Positions 7,660 to 17,538 are shown, counted from the stretch's first letter. The stretch: 42,622 bases of DNA from Candidatus Gastranaerophilales bacterium (GCA_944323045.1 CALUQX010000019.1:1-42622), one strand, 5' to 3'. Numbers and translations are program-made. Notes: generated by a model not told the origin, from the sequence alone.

Positions 7660-7983
7660 ATGGGAAATTATAACGCATCCACAATCGGGTTAATTATCAA
7701 AAATCACAGAAAACAAGCCGGGTTAACTCAATTTGAACTCTCTGAATTAATAGAAATCGACGACAAGCAGCTTGGCAAAATTGAGCGCGGGGTGCATTAT
7801 CCGAGTGTGCCAACCTTCCTCAAAATAATTAAAGCCTTAAACATTGATATCAATGAATTCTATTCAGGCGATACTCCGTCAACTTCTGTCGAAGAAAGCC
7901 GGCTTATGCGCCTTATTAGAACTGCATCCCCAAAAGAGTTAGACCTCGTTTATAAAATCTTAGAAGTCATCCGCAATAATTAG
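7660..7983 (+). CDS. XRE-family HTH regulator (107 aa class)
   Basis: Residues 8-65 are a Cro/CI HTH domain: IGLIIKNHRKQAGLTQFELSEL, then KQLGKIERGVHYPSVPTFLKIIKAL. This is followed by NIDINEFY and a C-terminal helix ending ELDLVYKILEVIRNN. The layout (HTH, I/FDINEF, one C-terminal helix) is shared with regulators at 22216 and 36381. A GTAAGGAG ribosome site precedes ATG. It is divergent from the prepilin stub at 7420-7497, so it appears to be a repressor that has outlived its target. Confidence 0.88.
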   Translation: MGNYNASTIGLIIKNHRKQAGLTQFELSELIEIDDKQLGKIERGVHYPSVPTFLKIIKALNIDINEFYSGDTPSTSVEESRLMRLIRTASPKELDLVYKILEVIRNN

Positions 7984-8017
7984 TATATGTAGAGTGCGTC
8001 ATTTCGACGCACCTTTT

Positions 8018-8073
8018 GAGATCCCGCAAGGCGTTGATTCTCGCGTGTCGCCTCAATGCCGCTGCGGGATGAC
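8018..8073 (+). repeat. Family C hairpin repeat, copy 1
   Basis: 56 bp starting GAGATCCCGCAAGGCGT and ending GCCGCTGCGGGATGAC; the ends pair (ATCCCGCA with TGCGGGAT). A second copy is at 34564-34619. The rest of the gap 7984-8310 holds further short inverted repeats and the groES leader; no gene is seen. Confidence 0.7.
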
Positions 8074-8310
8074 ATATAATTTAATCCGTTAATGTGATAT
8101 CCCATGTTGCCTTATTTTTATTAACTACTTAGTGTCTCAGTGCCTTAGTAACTTAGCAACGTAGTGTGCAGTAGTGACTGCACCTTACGTTTAGCTCTTA
8201 GAGGTCATCCGCAATAATTAATTTTTCCTTAAGGATTTAATATATTTTTCAAATTAGTTGTATAAATATAATTGTGTATAAGATTTTTATATGAAGAAGG
8301 AGAAAATATT

Positions 8311-8595
8311 ATGATTAAACCATTAGGTGACAGAATTGTTGTAAGAATTATTGAAGACAACGAACAGACATCAGGCGGTATTTTTATTCCGGACAGCGCA
8401 AAAGAAAAGCCGCAAAAAGGTGAAGTCGTTGCAGTCGGATTAGGAAAAATCAATGATAAAGGCGAAAGAGAACCTATGGATGTTAAAGTAGGTGATACAA
8501 TTCTTTACGCTAAATATTCAGGAACCGACATCAAAATGGACGGCGTTGAATACAAAATCCTGTCTGTTAAAGATGCTTTAGGGGTGCTTGAATAA
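8311..8595 (+). CDS. groES: Co-chaperonin GroES
   Basis: 94 residues from the ATG at 8311, which follows an AAGGAG ribosome site; an upstream in-frame start at 8272 is not used. MIKPLGDRIVVRIIEDNEQTSGGIFIPDSAKEKPQKGEVVAVG is the GroES fold with its mobile loop. It caps the GroEL ring in protein folding. Unusually, groEL does not follow directly: a four-helix-bundle gene and repeats lie between. I find no CIRCE element upstream. Confidence 0.97.
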   Translation: MIKPLGDRIVVRIIEDNEQTSGGIFIPDSAKEKPQKGEVVAVGLGKINDKGEREPMDVKVGDTILYAKYSGTDIKMDGVEYKILSVKDALGVLE

Positions 8596-8601
8596 TAAAA
8601 G

Positions 8602-8637
8602 TGATTAGGTGACTGAGTGACTAAGTGATTAAGAGGG
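8602..8637 (+). repeat. GTGATTAGGTGACTGAG tandem repeat (left side of inserted gene)
   Basis: Tandem eight-base units GTGATTAG GTGACTGA GTGACTAA GTGATTAA. This is the inverse of the CTTAATCACCTAATCACC sequence just after the four-helix-bundle gene at 8992-9008, so that gene is bracketed by inverted repeats. Confidence 0.7.
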
Positions 8638-8641
8638 TTTC

Positions 8642-8995
8642 ATGTATCACAGAAATTTAGAAACATGGAAAAAAGCGATAGAATTAGTAATAGATATTTA
8701 TGCGGAAACTAAGCTATATCCAGATGAAGAAAGATTTGGATTAACAAGTCAAATCAGACGTGCGGCAGTATCTATACCCTCCAATATCGCTGAAGGCGCA
8801 GCAAGAACTTCAGATAAGGACATGCTTAGATTTATTGATATAGCACTTGGGTCTCTTGCTGAACTTGACACTCAATTAGTAATTGCTGATAGGTTAAATT
8901 ATTTACAAAATACCAATTTGTTCGAGCAAATAAGTAGAGTAACAGCATTGGTTTCCGGGGTAAAAAAATATTTGACACAAAAAGCAACTTCTTAA
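8642..8995 (+). CDS. Four-helix-bundle protein (23S rRNA intervening-sequence family)
   Basis: 117 residues. LETWKKAIELVIDIY, FGLTSQIRRAAVSIPSNIAEGAAR and FIDIALGSLAELDTQL are the hallmark pattern of the S23/four-helix-bundle family, whose members occur in 23S rRNA intervening sequences and, as distant relatives, beside diversity-generating reverse transcriptases. Function is unknown; basic helices suggest nucleic-acid binding. No reverse transcriptase or rRNA is present. It sits between groES and groEL on the same strand with AGAGGG before ATG and inverted AATCACCT repeats on both sides, which suggests it arrived as a cassette. Confidence 0.88.
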   Translation: MYHRNLETWKKAIELVIDIYAETKLYPDEERFGLTSQIRRAAVSIPSNIAEGAARTSDKDMLRFIDIALGSLAELDTQLVIADRLNYLQNTNLFEQISRVTALVSGVKKYLTQKATS

Positions 8996-9014
8996 TCACC
9001 TAATCACCTGTCTT

Positions 9015-9117
9015 GGATTTGCTCCACGCTCACGGAGACTCGCCTAAGGAGCGTTGCTCATGTCGGCTCGTTCCGTTCGCTATCCGGACTCGCTACGCTC
9101 CGTCCGTCCGCAAATCC
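9015..9117 (+). repeat. GC-rich mosaic repeat, family A, copy 3 (between inserted gene and groEL)
   Basis: 103 bp between GGATTTGC and GCAAATCC, the most compact copy. Variable-site hairpin GAGC-gtt-GCTC. Flanked by AATCACCT units at 8992-9008 and TAATCACTTAGTCACTT at 9119-9136. Confidence 0.8.
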
Positions 9118-9159
9118 GCTAATCACTTAGTCACTTGATTGCATAATTACAGTAGTTAG

Positions 9160-10821
<1,662 letters not shown>

Positions 10822-10850
10822 TTTCCTTTCTTTGTGTAATACAAAGTGCA

Positions 10851-10877
10851 GCGGGCTGGGGGTTAACCCCAGCCCGC
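10851..10877 (+). terminator. groEL terminator
   Basis: Stem GCGGGCTGGGG / CCCCAGCCCGC with a five-base loop followed by a T-rich run. It lies between convergent genes and could serve both. Confidence 0.85.
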
Positions 10878-10899
10878 CGTTTATTATATTTATTATATT

Positions 10900-12336
10900 T
10901 TATTTAGCACCGGACAATGTGTCTAAAAATGCCTGCAATTTACCCGGGTCAACATCATATTTTTCAGCTATAGCATATACTGCTTTTTTGCCTTCAGGTG
11001 TTGTGATGTCGTGTGTCTGACTGTAGCGTCCGACTTCTATAAGCATTTTATCAGCTTTTTCGTGGTCAATATTGAAGATTTGTTCAAGTGCGTCTTCTGT
11101 GGAGATGTCTTGCTGCATTGTATTGAGTATTATATTTTGTGTTGCTGTATAGTCTGCAGCAAAGTCATATCCTTTAGGTTCTGTTGTTCTGGTCAAAACT
11201 CCTTTTTCGACTTCTTCAGTTTTGTCTTTTTTACCGAACAGACGTTTGAAAAATCCTTTTTTCTTTGGCTTGTCAACATCTGCAGTGTCATCGGTTTTAT
11301 CTTTTTTGCCGAACAGACGTTTAAAGAATCCTTTTCGTTTTGGCTTTTCAGCGGCTAGATTTTCATCCGGTTTTTCAGAAACAAATTTGCCGTCAACTTT
11401 ATAAATTTCTTCACCTAAACGATTGTTTTCGCCGTCAGAATCCGGATGCCCTGTTTTAGGGATGAATCTGTAGTATTTAGTTTCACCGATTTCATCAGTT
11501 GTTTTACCTTGAACGATGTATTCTTTATCGTTAGAGCCGTCTATTTTGGCTTTTTTAAGTTTCATTTCACCAAGTTCCATAGAAATTTCATCTTGCTGAA
11601 CTGTTACATAATCGTTGTTACCGAAAGTTTTTGCGGCGACAAGCGGATCACCGAGTTTTCCGTCAGCCCCGAAGGCGCGTCTGACTTTTACCTGAGATTC
11701 AGGAAGTTTGTATTCGGCAAAGTCTTGTTTTAACCCGTCAATATCGCGTCTGACGATTTTTCCGCCGTGACTTGTTACCCATTGTTCTGTATCAATTTTT
11801 ACATTTTCAGGGTTGGTAAACGGATCCAGATCGGTGTCATTGTCATCATCGGTTATTGGGGTTTCATCCGCGTCAGGAATTTCTTCATCACCCGGAATTT
11901 CGTCGTCACCGGTTACTTCATCATCGCCGGTAATTTCTTCTGTATCATCATCACCCGTTACCGGAATGGTTGTGTCGTCTGTCACCGGTGCTGTATTGTC
12001 ATTGTCTTCAGGGGCACCGACAAATTCATAACCTGCGGCTTTTGCCATGGCATTCATCTCGTCTGCGGTGTAGGTGAATTCCTGTCCTACCTGCATACTG
12101 GTATAATTTGTTGCCAGATTTCTTTCCTCGTGGATTTTGTTCAAAGCGTCATACATATTAAGGGCATCTTGCTTGGTCAGTCCTTTTCCGTCGACATCTT
12201 TTAGCTGTCCGCTTTTACGTAATTCTTCAAAAACATTCTTAAGTTCCCAGGTAATACCGCTGGATTTTGGTCCTCTGTCCTGTAACTTAATTTTAAAATC
12301 TCCGTTAAACGGACCATTCACACCATTTGTAGACAT
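10900..12336 (-). CDS. Acidic low-complexity protein with tandem KGFFKRLFGKKDKT repeat
   Basis: 478 residues, function not recognised. The N-terminal 100 residues are helical; residues 110-172 are extremely acidic (ITGDDEVTGDDEIPGDEE). A domain at about 190-320 (GGKIVRRDIDGLKQ ... KVRRAFGADGKLGDPLV) is shared with the EF-hand protein at 12954 (GKIIEREVNGQKQ ... KVRRAVNEDGTLGDTLV). Two near-identical basic repeats follow, KPKRKGFFKRLFGKKDKT at 331-348 and again at 356-373. The C-terminal 90 residues are helical. There is no signal peptide or membrane helix. A start ribosome site AGGAGAAG is present. Confidence 0.75.
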   Translation of the reverse strand: MSTNGVNGPFNGDFKIKLQDRGPKSSGITWELKNVFEELRKSGQLKDVDGKGLTKQDALNMYDALNKIHEERNLATNYTSMQVGQEFTYTADEMNAMAKAAGYEFVGAPEDNDNTAPVTDDTTIPVTGDDDTEEITGDDEVTGDDEIPGDEEIPDADETPITDDDNDTDLDPFTNPENVKIDTEQWVTSHGGKIVRRDIDGLKQDFAEYKLPESQVKVRRAFGADGKLGDPLVAAKTFGNNDYVTVQQDEISMELGEMKLKKAKIDGSNDKEYIVQGKTTDEIGETKYYRFIPKTGHPDSDGENNRLGEEIYKVDGKFVSEKPDENLAAEKPKRKGFFKRLFGKKDKTDDTADVDKPKKKGFFKRLFGKKDKTEEVEKGVLTRTTEPKGYDFAADYTATQNIILNTMQQDISTEDALEQIFNIDHEKADKMLIEVGRYSQTHDITTPEGKKAVYAIAEKYDVDPGKLQAFLDTLSGAK

Positions 12337-12459
12337 AGTTTACTTCTCCTTAATTAGCACAATATACTCATGTTTATTACTTATATAAAAACTATTTGCA
12401 TACAGGAATTGCAGAAATACTTAATTTCGTAACATAAATTAACAAAAAAGATACAAAAA

Positions 12460-12481
12460 GCGGGTAAAATCATTTACCCGC
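12460..12481 (-). terminator. Terminator of His-rich protein gene
   Basis: GCGGGTAAA / TTTACCCGC stem with a four-base loop, T run on the minus strand, ten bases after the stop at 12491. Confidence 0.8.
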
Positions 12482-12490
12482 TTGCATTTG

Positions 12491-12799
12491 CTATTTTCTA
12501 ATGTCTTTTCTATCAGGCATTGGTCTGTCCGGATGATGGAACTTTTTGTCCGGTCTAAAATCACCGTGATGATGACGACAGTGACAGTCCATATGATGAT
12601 GTGGAGCCGGTGCTGCAAACTGAGGCGGCATCATTGGCATCGGACAAGGCGGTTGTGGTTTGTTAACCGCACTGAACAGGCATAAAGCCACAAGACATCC
12701 TAAAAATGACCCGAGAATTACAAGCAAAAATCTGCTTAATTCTTTTTTGTCACAATTGCATCCTTTTACTTCGTTTTTAATTTCTTCGTTTTCTGACAT
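12491..12799 (-). CDS. Single-pass membrane protein with His/Pro-rich tail
   Basis: 102 residues. A charged N-terminus with CNCDKKE is followed by one membrane helix (FLLVILGSFLGCLVALCLFSAV, about residues 24-45). The tail is rich in Pro, Met and His: PPCPMPMMPPQ, then HHHMDCHCRHHH and scattered His-Asp. The clustered His, Cys and Met residues suggest metal binding outside the membrane, but this is inference from composition; I do not recognise a family. GGAGG precedes the start. It is monocistronic, with its own terminator. Confidence 0.75.
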   Translation of the reverse strand: MSENEEIKNEVKGCNCDKKELSRFLLVILGSFLGCLVALCLFSAVNKPQPPCPMPMMPPQFAAPAPHHHMDCHCRHHHGDFRPDKKFHHPDRPMPDRKDIRK

Positions 12800-12903
12800 A
12801 AAAAACCTCCTTCTTAAACTACTAAATTCTAAACCACCAAATTTAGTTTACATTTATATAACGACTTTTGTCAAATTTTTGTTCATTTTTTATATGTAAA
12901 AAA

Positions 12904-12934
12904 TTCAAGACACAGAATAAATCCATGTCTTGAA
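12904..12934 (-). terminator. Terminator of EF-hand protein gene
   Basis: TTCAAGACA / TGTCTTGAA stem followed by a run of T on the minus strand. Confidence 0.8.
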
Positions 12935-12953
12935 GAGATAATATTGCAATAAA

Positions 12954-14819
12954 TTATTCTTCACGCGGTATTTGTACAAATTCGCCGATATCGTTTGCTT
13001 CTTTTGCTTTATCCATAATTTTGTAGGCTTTTTCTCTGGAAATTTCTTTTCCCTTTTCATTAAACCATTTACCGTCTTTGAATGACACTAAAACATCACC
13101 ATTGGTATCTTTAAATGTTTGTTCCGGGAATTTGCCGGATTCTCTTATTGTTCCATATATTAACTGTGAAGTCATTATATAGCTGCCTCTTTTGGAAGAT
13201 AAAAACTTATTCATATCAAAAGATTTTGATTTTAGATTGCCAGCTTCATCATAGGTATTATCTGCTATAATTGAGGAACCAAATATTGTTTCCCTGGTGT
13301 TAGGCGGATTATTAATACTGCTTCTATCGCCTGAGCCTGTCTGTTTTAAAGGAGTTTCTTCATTTGCGGATGTTTTAGTAGGCTCATTTGGTGTATCGGC
13401 TTTTATTTCACTGCCAATCGTTCCGTCTTGATTAATAGCAAAATTCTTGCCGTCTTTTGTAAAGACTGTGGAGCCGTCTTGCGGTGCAAGCGTATATCCT
13501 TCTTGCAGGGCTTGATTAATATTAGCCTGCTGTTCCGGTGATTCAAAGCCTTTTACAACCATTGGCTGATTATGTTCTTGAGAATCGATTTCACCCTGAC
13601 TCAATTCAGCATCACGGGTGTCAGCAACATATGTTGCCATTTCAATATCTGATACACTTTCATCATTATTGCCATTTGAGGCTTCAATAAATGTCCTCAA
13701 TTCATCAACTGTAACTTCGCCATCCTTAGTCGTATCCATTGCCTCAAATGTTATTTGAGCACCCATACGTATTTGTTCTTCTGAAAATTGTGCTTTTAAT
13801 TCTTCTGGGGCGGTCTGCAATTCGTAATTAATGTATTCTTCAGCAGTAATATTTCCCTGCTTATCTCCAAAGTTGTTATTAATTATGTCAAACGTTTCCT
13901 GTGCAGTCTTTTGTGGATCTGAGATATCAATAGCACCTTGTTCTTGCATTTGCTGTGAAGCCTGTCCTTGTTTAAGATTTTGGACATATTCTTTCAAACC
14001 GGCTTGATCAAGCGTTTTACCGTCTTTTTTAAATATCAAAGTCGGTTCACCGCCAATTGAGACAAATGAGCCTTGAATATCTTGCGGGATTTCGGCATTA
14101 TCAGGAAGTCCCAGAGCCTGACGCATCATGTTATCCATTTTTGTTTGCGTAATATATTTGTTTTTACCCATTGTACTGATAGGAACAAGAGTGTCGCCTA
14201 GGGTGCCGTCTTCATTAACCGCACGTCTTACTTTTTCGCCGTTTACAGTCACTACTGCAATGTTTTGTTTTTGTCCGTTAACTTCACGTTCTATAATTTT
14301 ACCGTCTAGAGTGTCAACGACATCTGCGGCAGACTGTTCAACTGTTTTTAAAGGAACAGAAGGTGCATCTGTTTCTATTTGTGATGCCAGACTTGCCAGT
14401 TTATTCTCTAGTGCAGGAGGTTTTGGGGCATCCTGCGGAATTGAACCCGCCGGCTTGTTATCCGGAGTTTCCGGTGTTTCTTTAGTTTCAGGCGTTTCTT
14501 GAGCTTTGCCTGTTAAAACTTCAACTATTTTGTTAAAAATTCCGGCATCAAACTGCATTACCTGTCCGGAAGAAACCTGAAAATCTGTTTTCCAGTTGTT
14601 GCCAACACCTTTACCTATTTTACCGGCATCGTTACCGCCGGAGAAAATACTGTCTTTTCCGGCATTTACATTCATCTGCTGGTTTTGATTAACAAGAGAC
14701 ATTACCTTCTGCCAATCTGACAATTTGACATTGGTAAGTTTCACACCTTTTTGCTCAAGATGTGATTTTATTGCCTGAGTTATACCTTGACCGTTGCCAA
14801 CTGTAACATTAATTGACAT
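12954..14819 (-). CDS. EF-hand repeat protein, lineage-type
   Basis: 621 residues. Residues 1-105 are a helical domain (DWQKVMSLVNQNQQ), then a Pro/Glu/Thr linker (about 107-135). Residues 173-275 match the domain in the 10900 protein. A clear EF-hand loop, DTTKDGEVTVDE, lies at 362-373 with all calcium ligands; degenerate loops are at about 317-329 (DKQGNITAEE) and 399-411 (RDAELSQGE). Two DGK-type repeats follow at 423-475 and a basic C-terminal segment ends near FVQIPREE. There is no signal peptide or membrane segment. Likely calcium-binding; cellular role unknown. Confidence 0.8.
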   Translation of the reverse strand: MSINVTVGNGQGITQAIKSHLEQKGVKLTNVKLSDWQKVMSLVNQNQQMNVNAGKDSIFSGGNDAGKIGKGVGNNWKTDFQVSSGQVMQFDAGIFNKIVEVLTGKAQETPETKETPETPDNKPAGSIPQDAPKPPALENKLASLASQIETDAPSVPLKTVEQSAADVVDTLDGKIIEREVNGQKQNIAVVTVNGEKVRRAVNEDGTLGDTLVPISTMGKNKYITQTKMDNMMRQALGLPDNAEIPQDIQGSFVSIGGEPTLIFKKDGKTLDQAGLKEYVQNLKQGQASQQMQEQGAIDISDPQKTAQETFDIINNNFGDKQGNITAEEYINYELQTAPEELKAQFSEEQIRMGAQITFEAMDTTKDGEVTVDELRTFIEASNGNNDESVSDIEMATYVADTRDAELSQGEIDSQEHNQPMVVKGFESPEQQANINQALQEGYTLAPQDGSTVFTKDGKNFAINQDGTIGSEIKADTPNEPTKTSANEETPLKQTGSGDRSSINNPPNTRETIFGSSIIADNTYDEAGNLKSKSFDMNKFLSSKRGSYIMTSQLIYGTIRESGKFPEQTFKDTNGDVLVSFKDGKWFNEKGKEISREKAYKIMDKAKEANDIGEFVQIPREE

Positions 14820-14903
14820 GAGCTCTCCTGTTATTTCTTCTATAAATTAATAAACAATTTTTATAGAAGTAAAATTCAGAGACATCTGTTTTTGTTACAA
14901 ATC

Positions 14904-15821
14904 TTAACTGTTAAATAACTCGCTTGAAAGATATCTTTCGCCGTTATCAGGGAGAATTACAACGATATTTTTGCCTGAGTTTTCTGTACGTTTAGAAATT
15001 TCCAGCGCTGCTGCCATTGCTGCCCCGCCTGAAATTCCGGCGAGAATCCCTTCTTTATGCGCAAGACTCTGTGCAATTACAATGGCATCTTCATCTTTGA
15101 CCGGATATATTTCATCAGTTAAATTTTTATCAAAGTTTTCTGGGATGAAATTTGCCCCGATACCTTGAAGTTTATGTGCACCTGCCGGTTTACCGGCAAG
15201 CACCTGACTTGATGCCGGTTCAACCGCCACAACAATAAGATTCGGATTAAGTTCTTTCAATCGCTTTGCAGTACCGGATAGCGTTCCGCCTGTTCCGACT
15301 CCGGCTATCAGAATATCGACTTTGCCCTCCATATCATGCCAGATTTCATTTGCGGTTGTCAGATAATGACTTTCAGGATTGTCAGGATTGTTAAACTGCT
15401 GCGGGATAAATGAATTTTTAATTTCTTTATGTAATTCTTCTGCCTTATCAACCGCACCCTGCATACCTTTAGCACCTTCTGTCAGAACAAGTTCTGCCCC
15501 GTAGCCTTTAAGCAGCAGCCGGCGTTCAATACTCATTGTGTCAGGCATGGTTAAAATCATTCTGTACCCCTTAATTGCGCAGGCAAACGCAAGTCCAATA
15601 CCTGTATTTCCGCTTGTAGGTTCAATAATTACAGTATCTTTATTAACGAGTCCTTTTTGTTCAGCTTTTTCAAGCATATGGAGTGCCGGACGATCTTTTA
15701 CAGACCCTGCCGGATTAAAATATTCAAGTTTGGCAAAAATATTTGCACAGCCGTCATTTATTTTATTTATTCTTACAATCGGAGTATTGCCGATAAGTTC
15801 CAACATATTGTTTGCTAACAT
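14904..15821 (-). CDS. cysK: Cysteine synthase A (O-acetylserine sulfhydrylase)
   Basis: 305 residues, standard length. It makes cysteine from O-acetylserine and sulfide using PLP. NPAGSVKDRPA places the PLP lysine at residue 42; EPTSGNTGIGLAF is the substrate loop, and GVGTGGTLSGTAKRLKE holds the phosphate-binding glycine/threonine loop. The start overlaps the end of hydE by seven bases, so the two are translationally coupled and share a transcript. This coupling may link cysteine or sulfide supply to iron-sulfur enzyme maturation (inference). Confidence 0.96.
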   Translation of the reverse strand: MLANNMLELIGNTPIVRINKINDGCANIFAKLEYFNPAGSVKDRPALHMLEKAEQKGLVNKDTVIIEPTSGNTGIGLAFACAIKGYRMILTMPDTMSIERRLLLKGYGAELVLTEGAKGMQGAVDKAEELHKEIKNSFIPQQFNNPDNPESHYLTTANEIWHDMEGKVDILIAGVGTGGTLSGTAKRLKELNPNLIVVAVEPASSQVLAGKPAGAHKLQGIGANFIPENFDKNLTDEIYPVKDEDAIVIAQSLAHKEGILAGISGGAAMAAALEISKRTENSGKNIVVILPDNGERYLSSELFNS

Positions 15822-16834
15822 TTTTCTCTCCTATTCTTACTATCGCCTCTGTCTTGCCCTATTATTCTGCCTATTTGAGTCAGACTCTTTTCCATTTCAG
15901 AGTAATCAACCGAAATTTTATCCGGATAAATTTCGTATTTTTTTCTGAACTCCATTGCTGTAACATTTGGCATAACGACATTTGCCCCGCTTTGAAGCGC
16001 TATATTTCGTCCGTTTTTGACAAGCGTTTCCATTGCTGTTGTTGCAGGAATATTAATATATGGTAATAAAAGTCTGGTTAATGCCATAACTTTCAGTGCA
16101 AGAGTAAAACTACCTGCAGAAGCATTGCCAAGCGGGGTGTCTTTATGCGGAATAAATGGTCCTATGCCAATCATATCCGCATTTAATTCTTTAAAAAACA
16201 AAATATCATCTGCAAGCGATTCAACTGTTTGTTCGGGCAGTCCGACAAGGCATCCTGTTCCTGTTTCAAATCCGAGTTTCTTTAAATCATAAAGGCATCG
16301 TTTTCTGTTTTCAAAAGATGCCGCCGGATGTAATTTTTTGTACAACTTTTCATCAGTTGTTTCGATTCTCAACAGAAATCTGTCTGCACCTGCACTTTTT
16401 AGAATTTTGTACTCTTCAAAAGTCATTTCGCCTGTACTTAGAGTTATGGCAGTGTCAAATTGTTTGATTTGTTTAATTATTTCAGCGAGTTTTTCTGCTG
16501 AAAAATAACTGTCTTCCCCGCCCTGCAAAACAACTGTCTTATATCCCCGTTGTGCTGCCATACCGGCTGTTTCGACTATTTGTTCGGGTGAGAGTCTATA
16601 TCTTTCTACATTTTTGTTTTCTGAGCGGAGTCCGCAATAAAAGCAGTTTCTTTTACATATATTGCTAAATTCAATCAAAGCTCTGAGATGCACCTCATCG
16701 CCAACATATTTTGCTCTAACTTCATCTGCTGCCTTAAATAATTGGTCATTAATTGTGTCATCAGTAAGTATTTCAACAAGTTCAACTTTAGTCAGCGAAT
16801 GATTTTGTTTTGCTTTTTCGATTAAATTTTCCAT
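15815..16834 (-). CDS. hydE: [FeFe]-hydrogenase maturase HydE (radical SAM)
   Basis: 339 residues. The radical SAM cysteines are CKRNCFYC (Cys60, 64, 67) in ALIEFSNICKRNCFYCGLR, the HydE-type context, followed by YRLSPEQIVE and VLQGGED. HydE helps build the dithiolate-bridged cluster of [FeFe] hydrogenase, so the organism probably makes hydrogen by fermentation. hydF, hydG and the hydrogenase are not in the window. Biotin synthase and PylB are relatives, but the motifs favour HydE. A TTG start five codons upstream is rejected because TATAAT ends six bases before this ATG, giving a leaderless message. Confidence 0.88.
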   Translation of the reverse strand: MENLIEKAKQNHSLTKVELVEILTDDTINDQLFKAADEVRAKYVGDEVHLRALIEFSNICKRNCFYCGLRSENKNVERYRLSPEQIVETAGMAAQRGYKTVVLQGGEDSYFSAEKLAEIIKQIKQFDTAITLSTGEMTFEEYKILKSAGADRFLLRIETTDEKLYKKLHPAASFENRKRCLYDLKKLGFETGTGCLVGLPEQTVESLADDILFFKELNADMIGIGPFIPHKDTPLGNASAGSFTLALKVMALTRLLLPYINIPATTAMETLVKNGRNIALQSGANVVMPNVTAMEFRKKYEIYPDKISVDYSEMEKSLTQIGRIIGQDRGDSKNRREKC

Positions 16835-16840
16835 AAAAAA

Positions 16841-16846
16841 ATTATA
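16841..16846 (-). promoter_or_regulatory. -10 box of hydE-cysK, predicted leaderless
   Basis: TATAAT, six T residues, then ATG. The -35 region is only T-rich, so promoter strength is uncertain. Confidence 0.45.
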
Positions 16847-16871
16847 CAACGAAAAATATAACTAAAAAAGA

Positions 16872-16891
16872 AACCGGCATTGCTGCCGGTT
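16872..16891 (-). terminator. Terminator of the sigma/Spy operon
   Basis: AACCGGCA / TGCCGGTT stem followed by TTTCTTTTTT on the minus strand, nine bases after the stop of the Spy-like gene. Confidence 0.85.
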
Positions 16892-16899
16892 CATCGTTT

Positions 16900-17538
16900 T
16901 TATTTTTCTGCATCTGCTGGAGGAGGTACTTCTCTATCAGGCGCTGGCGGGAACGGTTTAGGACCGTAACCCGGTTTGAAATCAGGTCCGCCAGGGCGGT
17001 GTCCTTTTTTGAATTGTTTTTCAAACTGTTTGCGTCCTTCTTTTTTAATCTTGTTCAATTCTTTTAGCTGTTTTTTAGTAAGAATTGATTCAAATTCTTT
17101 CATGTTTGCAACACGAATTTCGTGTGCTTTTTTGTGCAATTCTCTAATTTCGCCTTTAAGTGCATCAATTTTTTCCTGTTGCATTTCCACAGCCATTCTT
17201 GAACGTTTTACAGCCTCTATTTCATCACGTTTTTGTTTCATCTGTTCAAATAAAGGTTTAAGTTCTTTGTGACCTTTCATACGAATTTCTTTTGCTTTTT
17301 GAATTTGTTCTTCTGAAAGATTCAGGCGTTTTTCAAATTCGCTGACGCGTTTTGGTTTTTGTTTGCTGCATTCCTGTTTTTTAGGTTTGTCACAGGACGG
17401 AGTTTTGTCAGTTTCTTGAGTTGTAGTAGTTTGGACATTTGGTGTTGTTACAGTTGTTGCCTGAACATTTTCGGCAAATACAGATGAAGTCATTGTAAAT
17501 GCCAGTACGCTTGCTAAAATAAGTGCTTTTTTCATCAT
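16900..17538 (-). CDS. Spy/CpxP-like exported protein
   Basis: 212 residues. A signal peptide MMKKALILASVLAFTMTSSVFA is followed by a Thr-rich linker with CDKPKKQEC, then a long basic helical region. It contains two LTxxQ-like motifs, LNLSEEQIQKAKEIR (about 72-86) and LTKKQLKELNKIKKEG (about 153-168), as in the Spy/CpxP/zinc-resistance family of periplasmic stress chaperones. The last 40 residues are Pro/Gly-rich. It follows the anti-sigma and ECF sigma genes in one leftward unit, which fits an envelope-stress output gene. Confidence 0.8.
   Translation of the reverse strand: MMKKALILASVLAFTMTSSVFAENVQATTVTTPNVQTTTTQETDKTPSCDKPKKQECSKQKPKRVSEFEKRLNLSEEQIQKAKEIRMKGHKELKPLFEQMKQKRDEIEAVKRSRMAVEMQQEKIDALKGEIRELHKKAHEIRVANMKEFESILTKKQLKELNKIKKEGRKQFEKQFKKGHRPGGPDFKPGYGPKPFPPAPDREVPPPADAEK

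Noticed and set aside
8226-8310. CIRCE heat-shock operator before groES
   Set aside because: No TTAGCACTC-N9-GAGTGCTAA or near match seen.
8642-8995. Diversity-generating retroelement
   Set aside because: The four-helix-bundle protein is related to the accessory family, but there is no reverse transcriptase or template repeat in the window.
11011-12204. Plus-strand frames opposite the acidic protein
   Set aside because: Phe/Cys/Val-rich shadows of the Asp/Glu/Lys-rich minus-strand gene.
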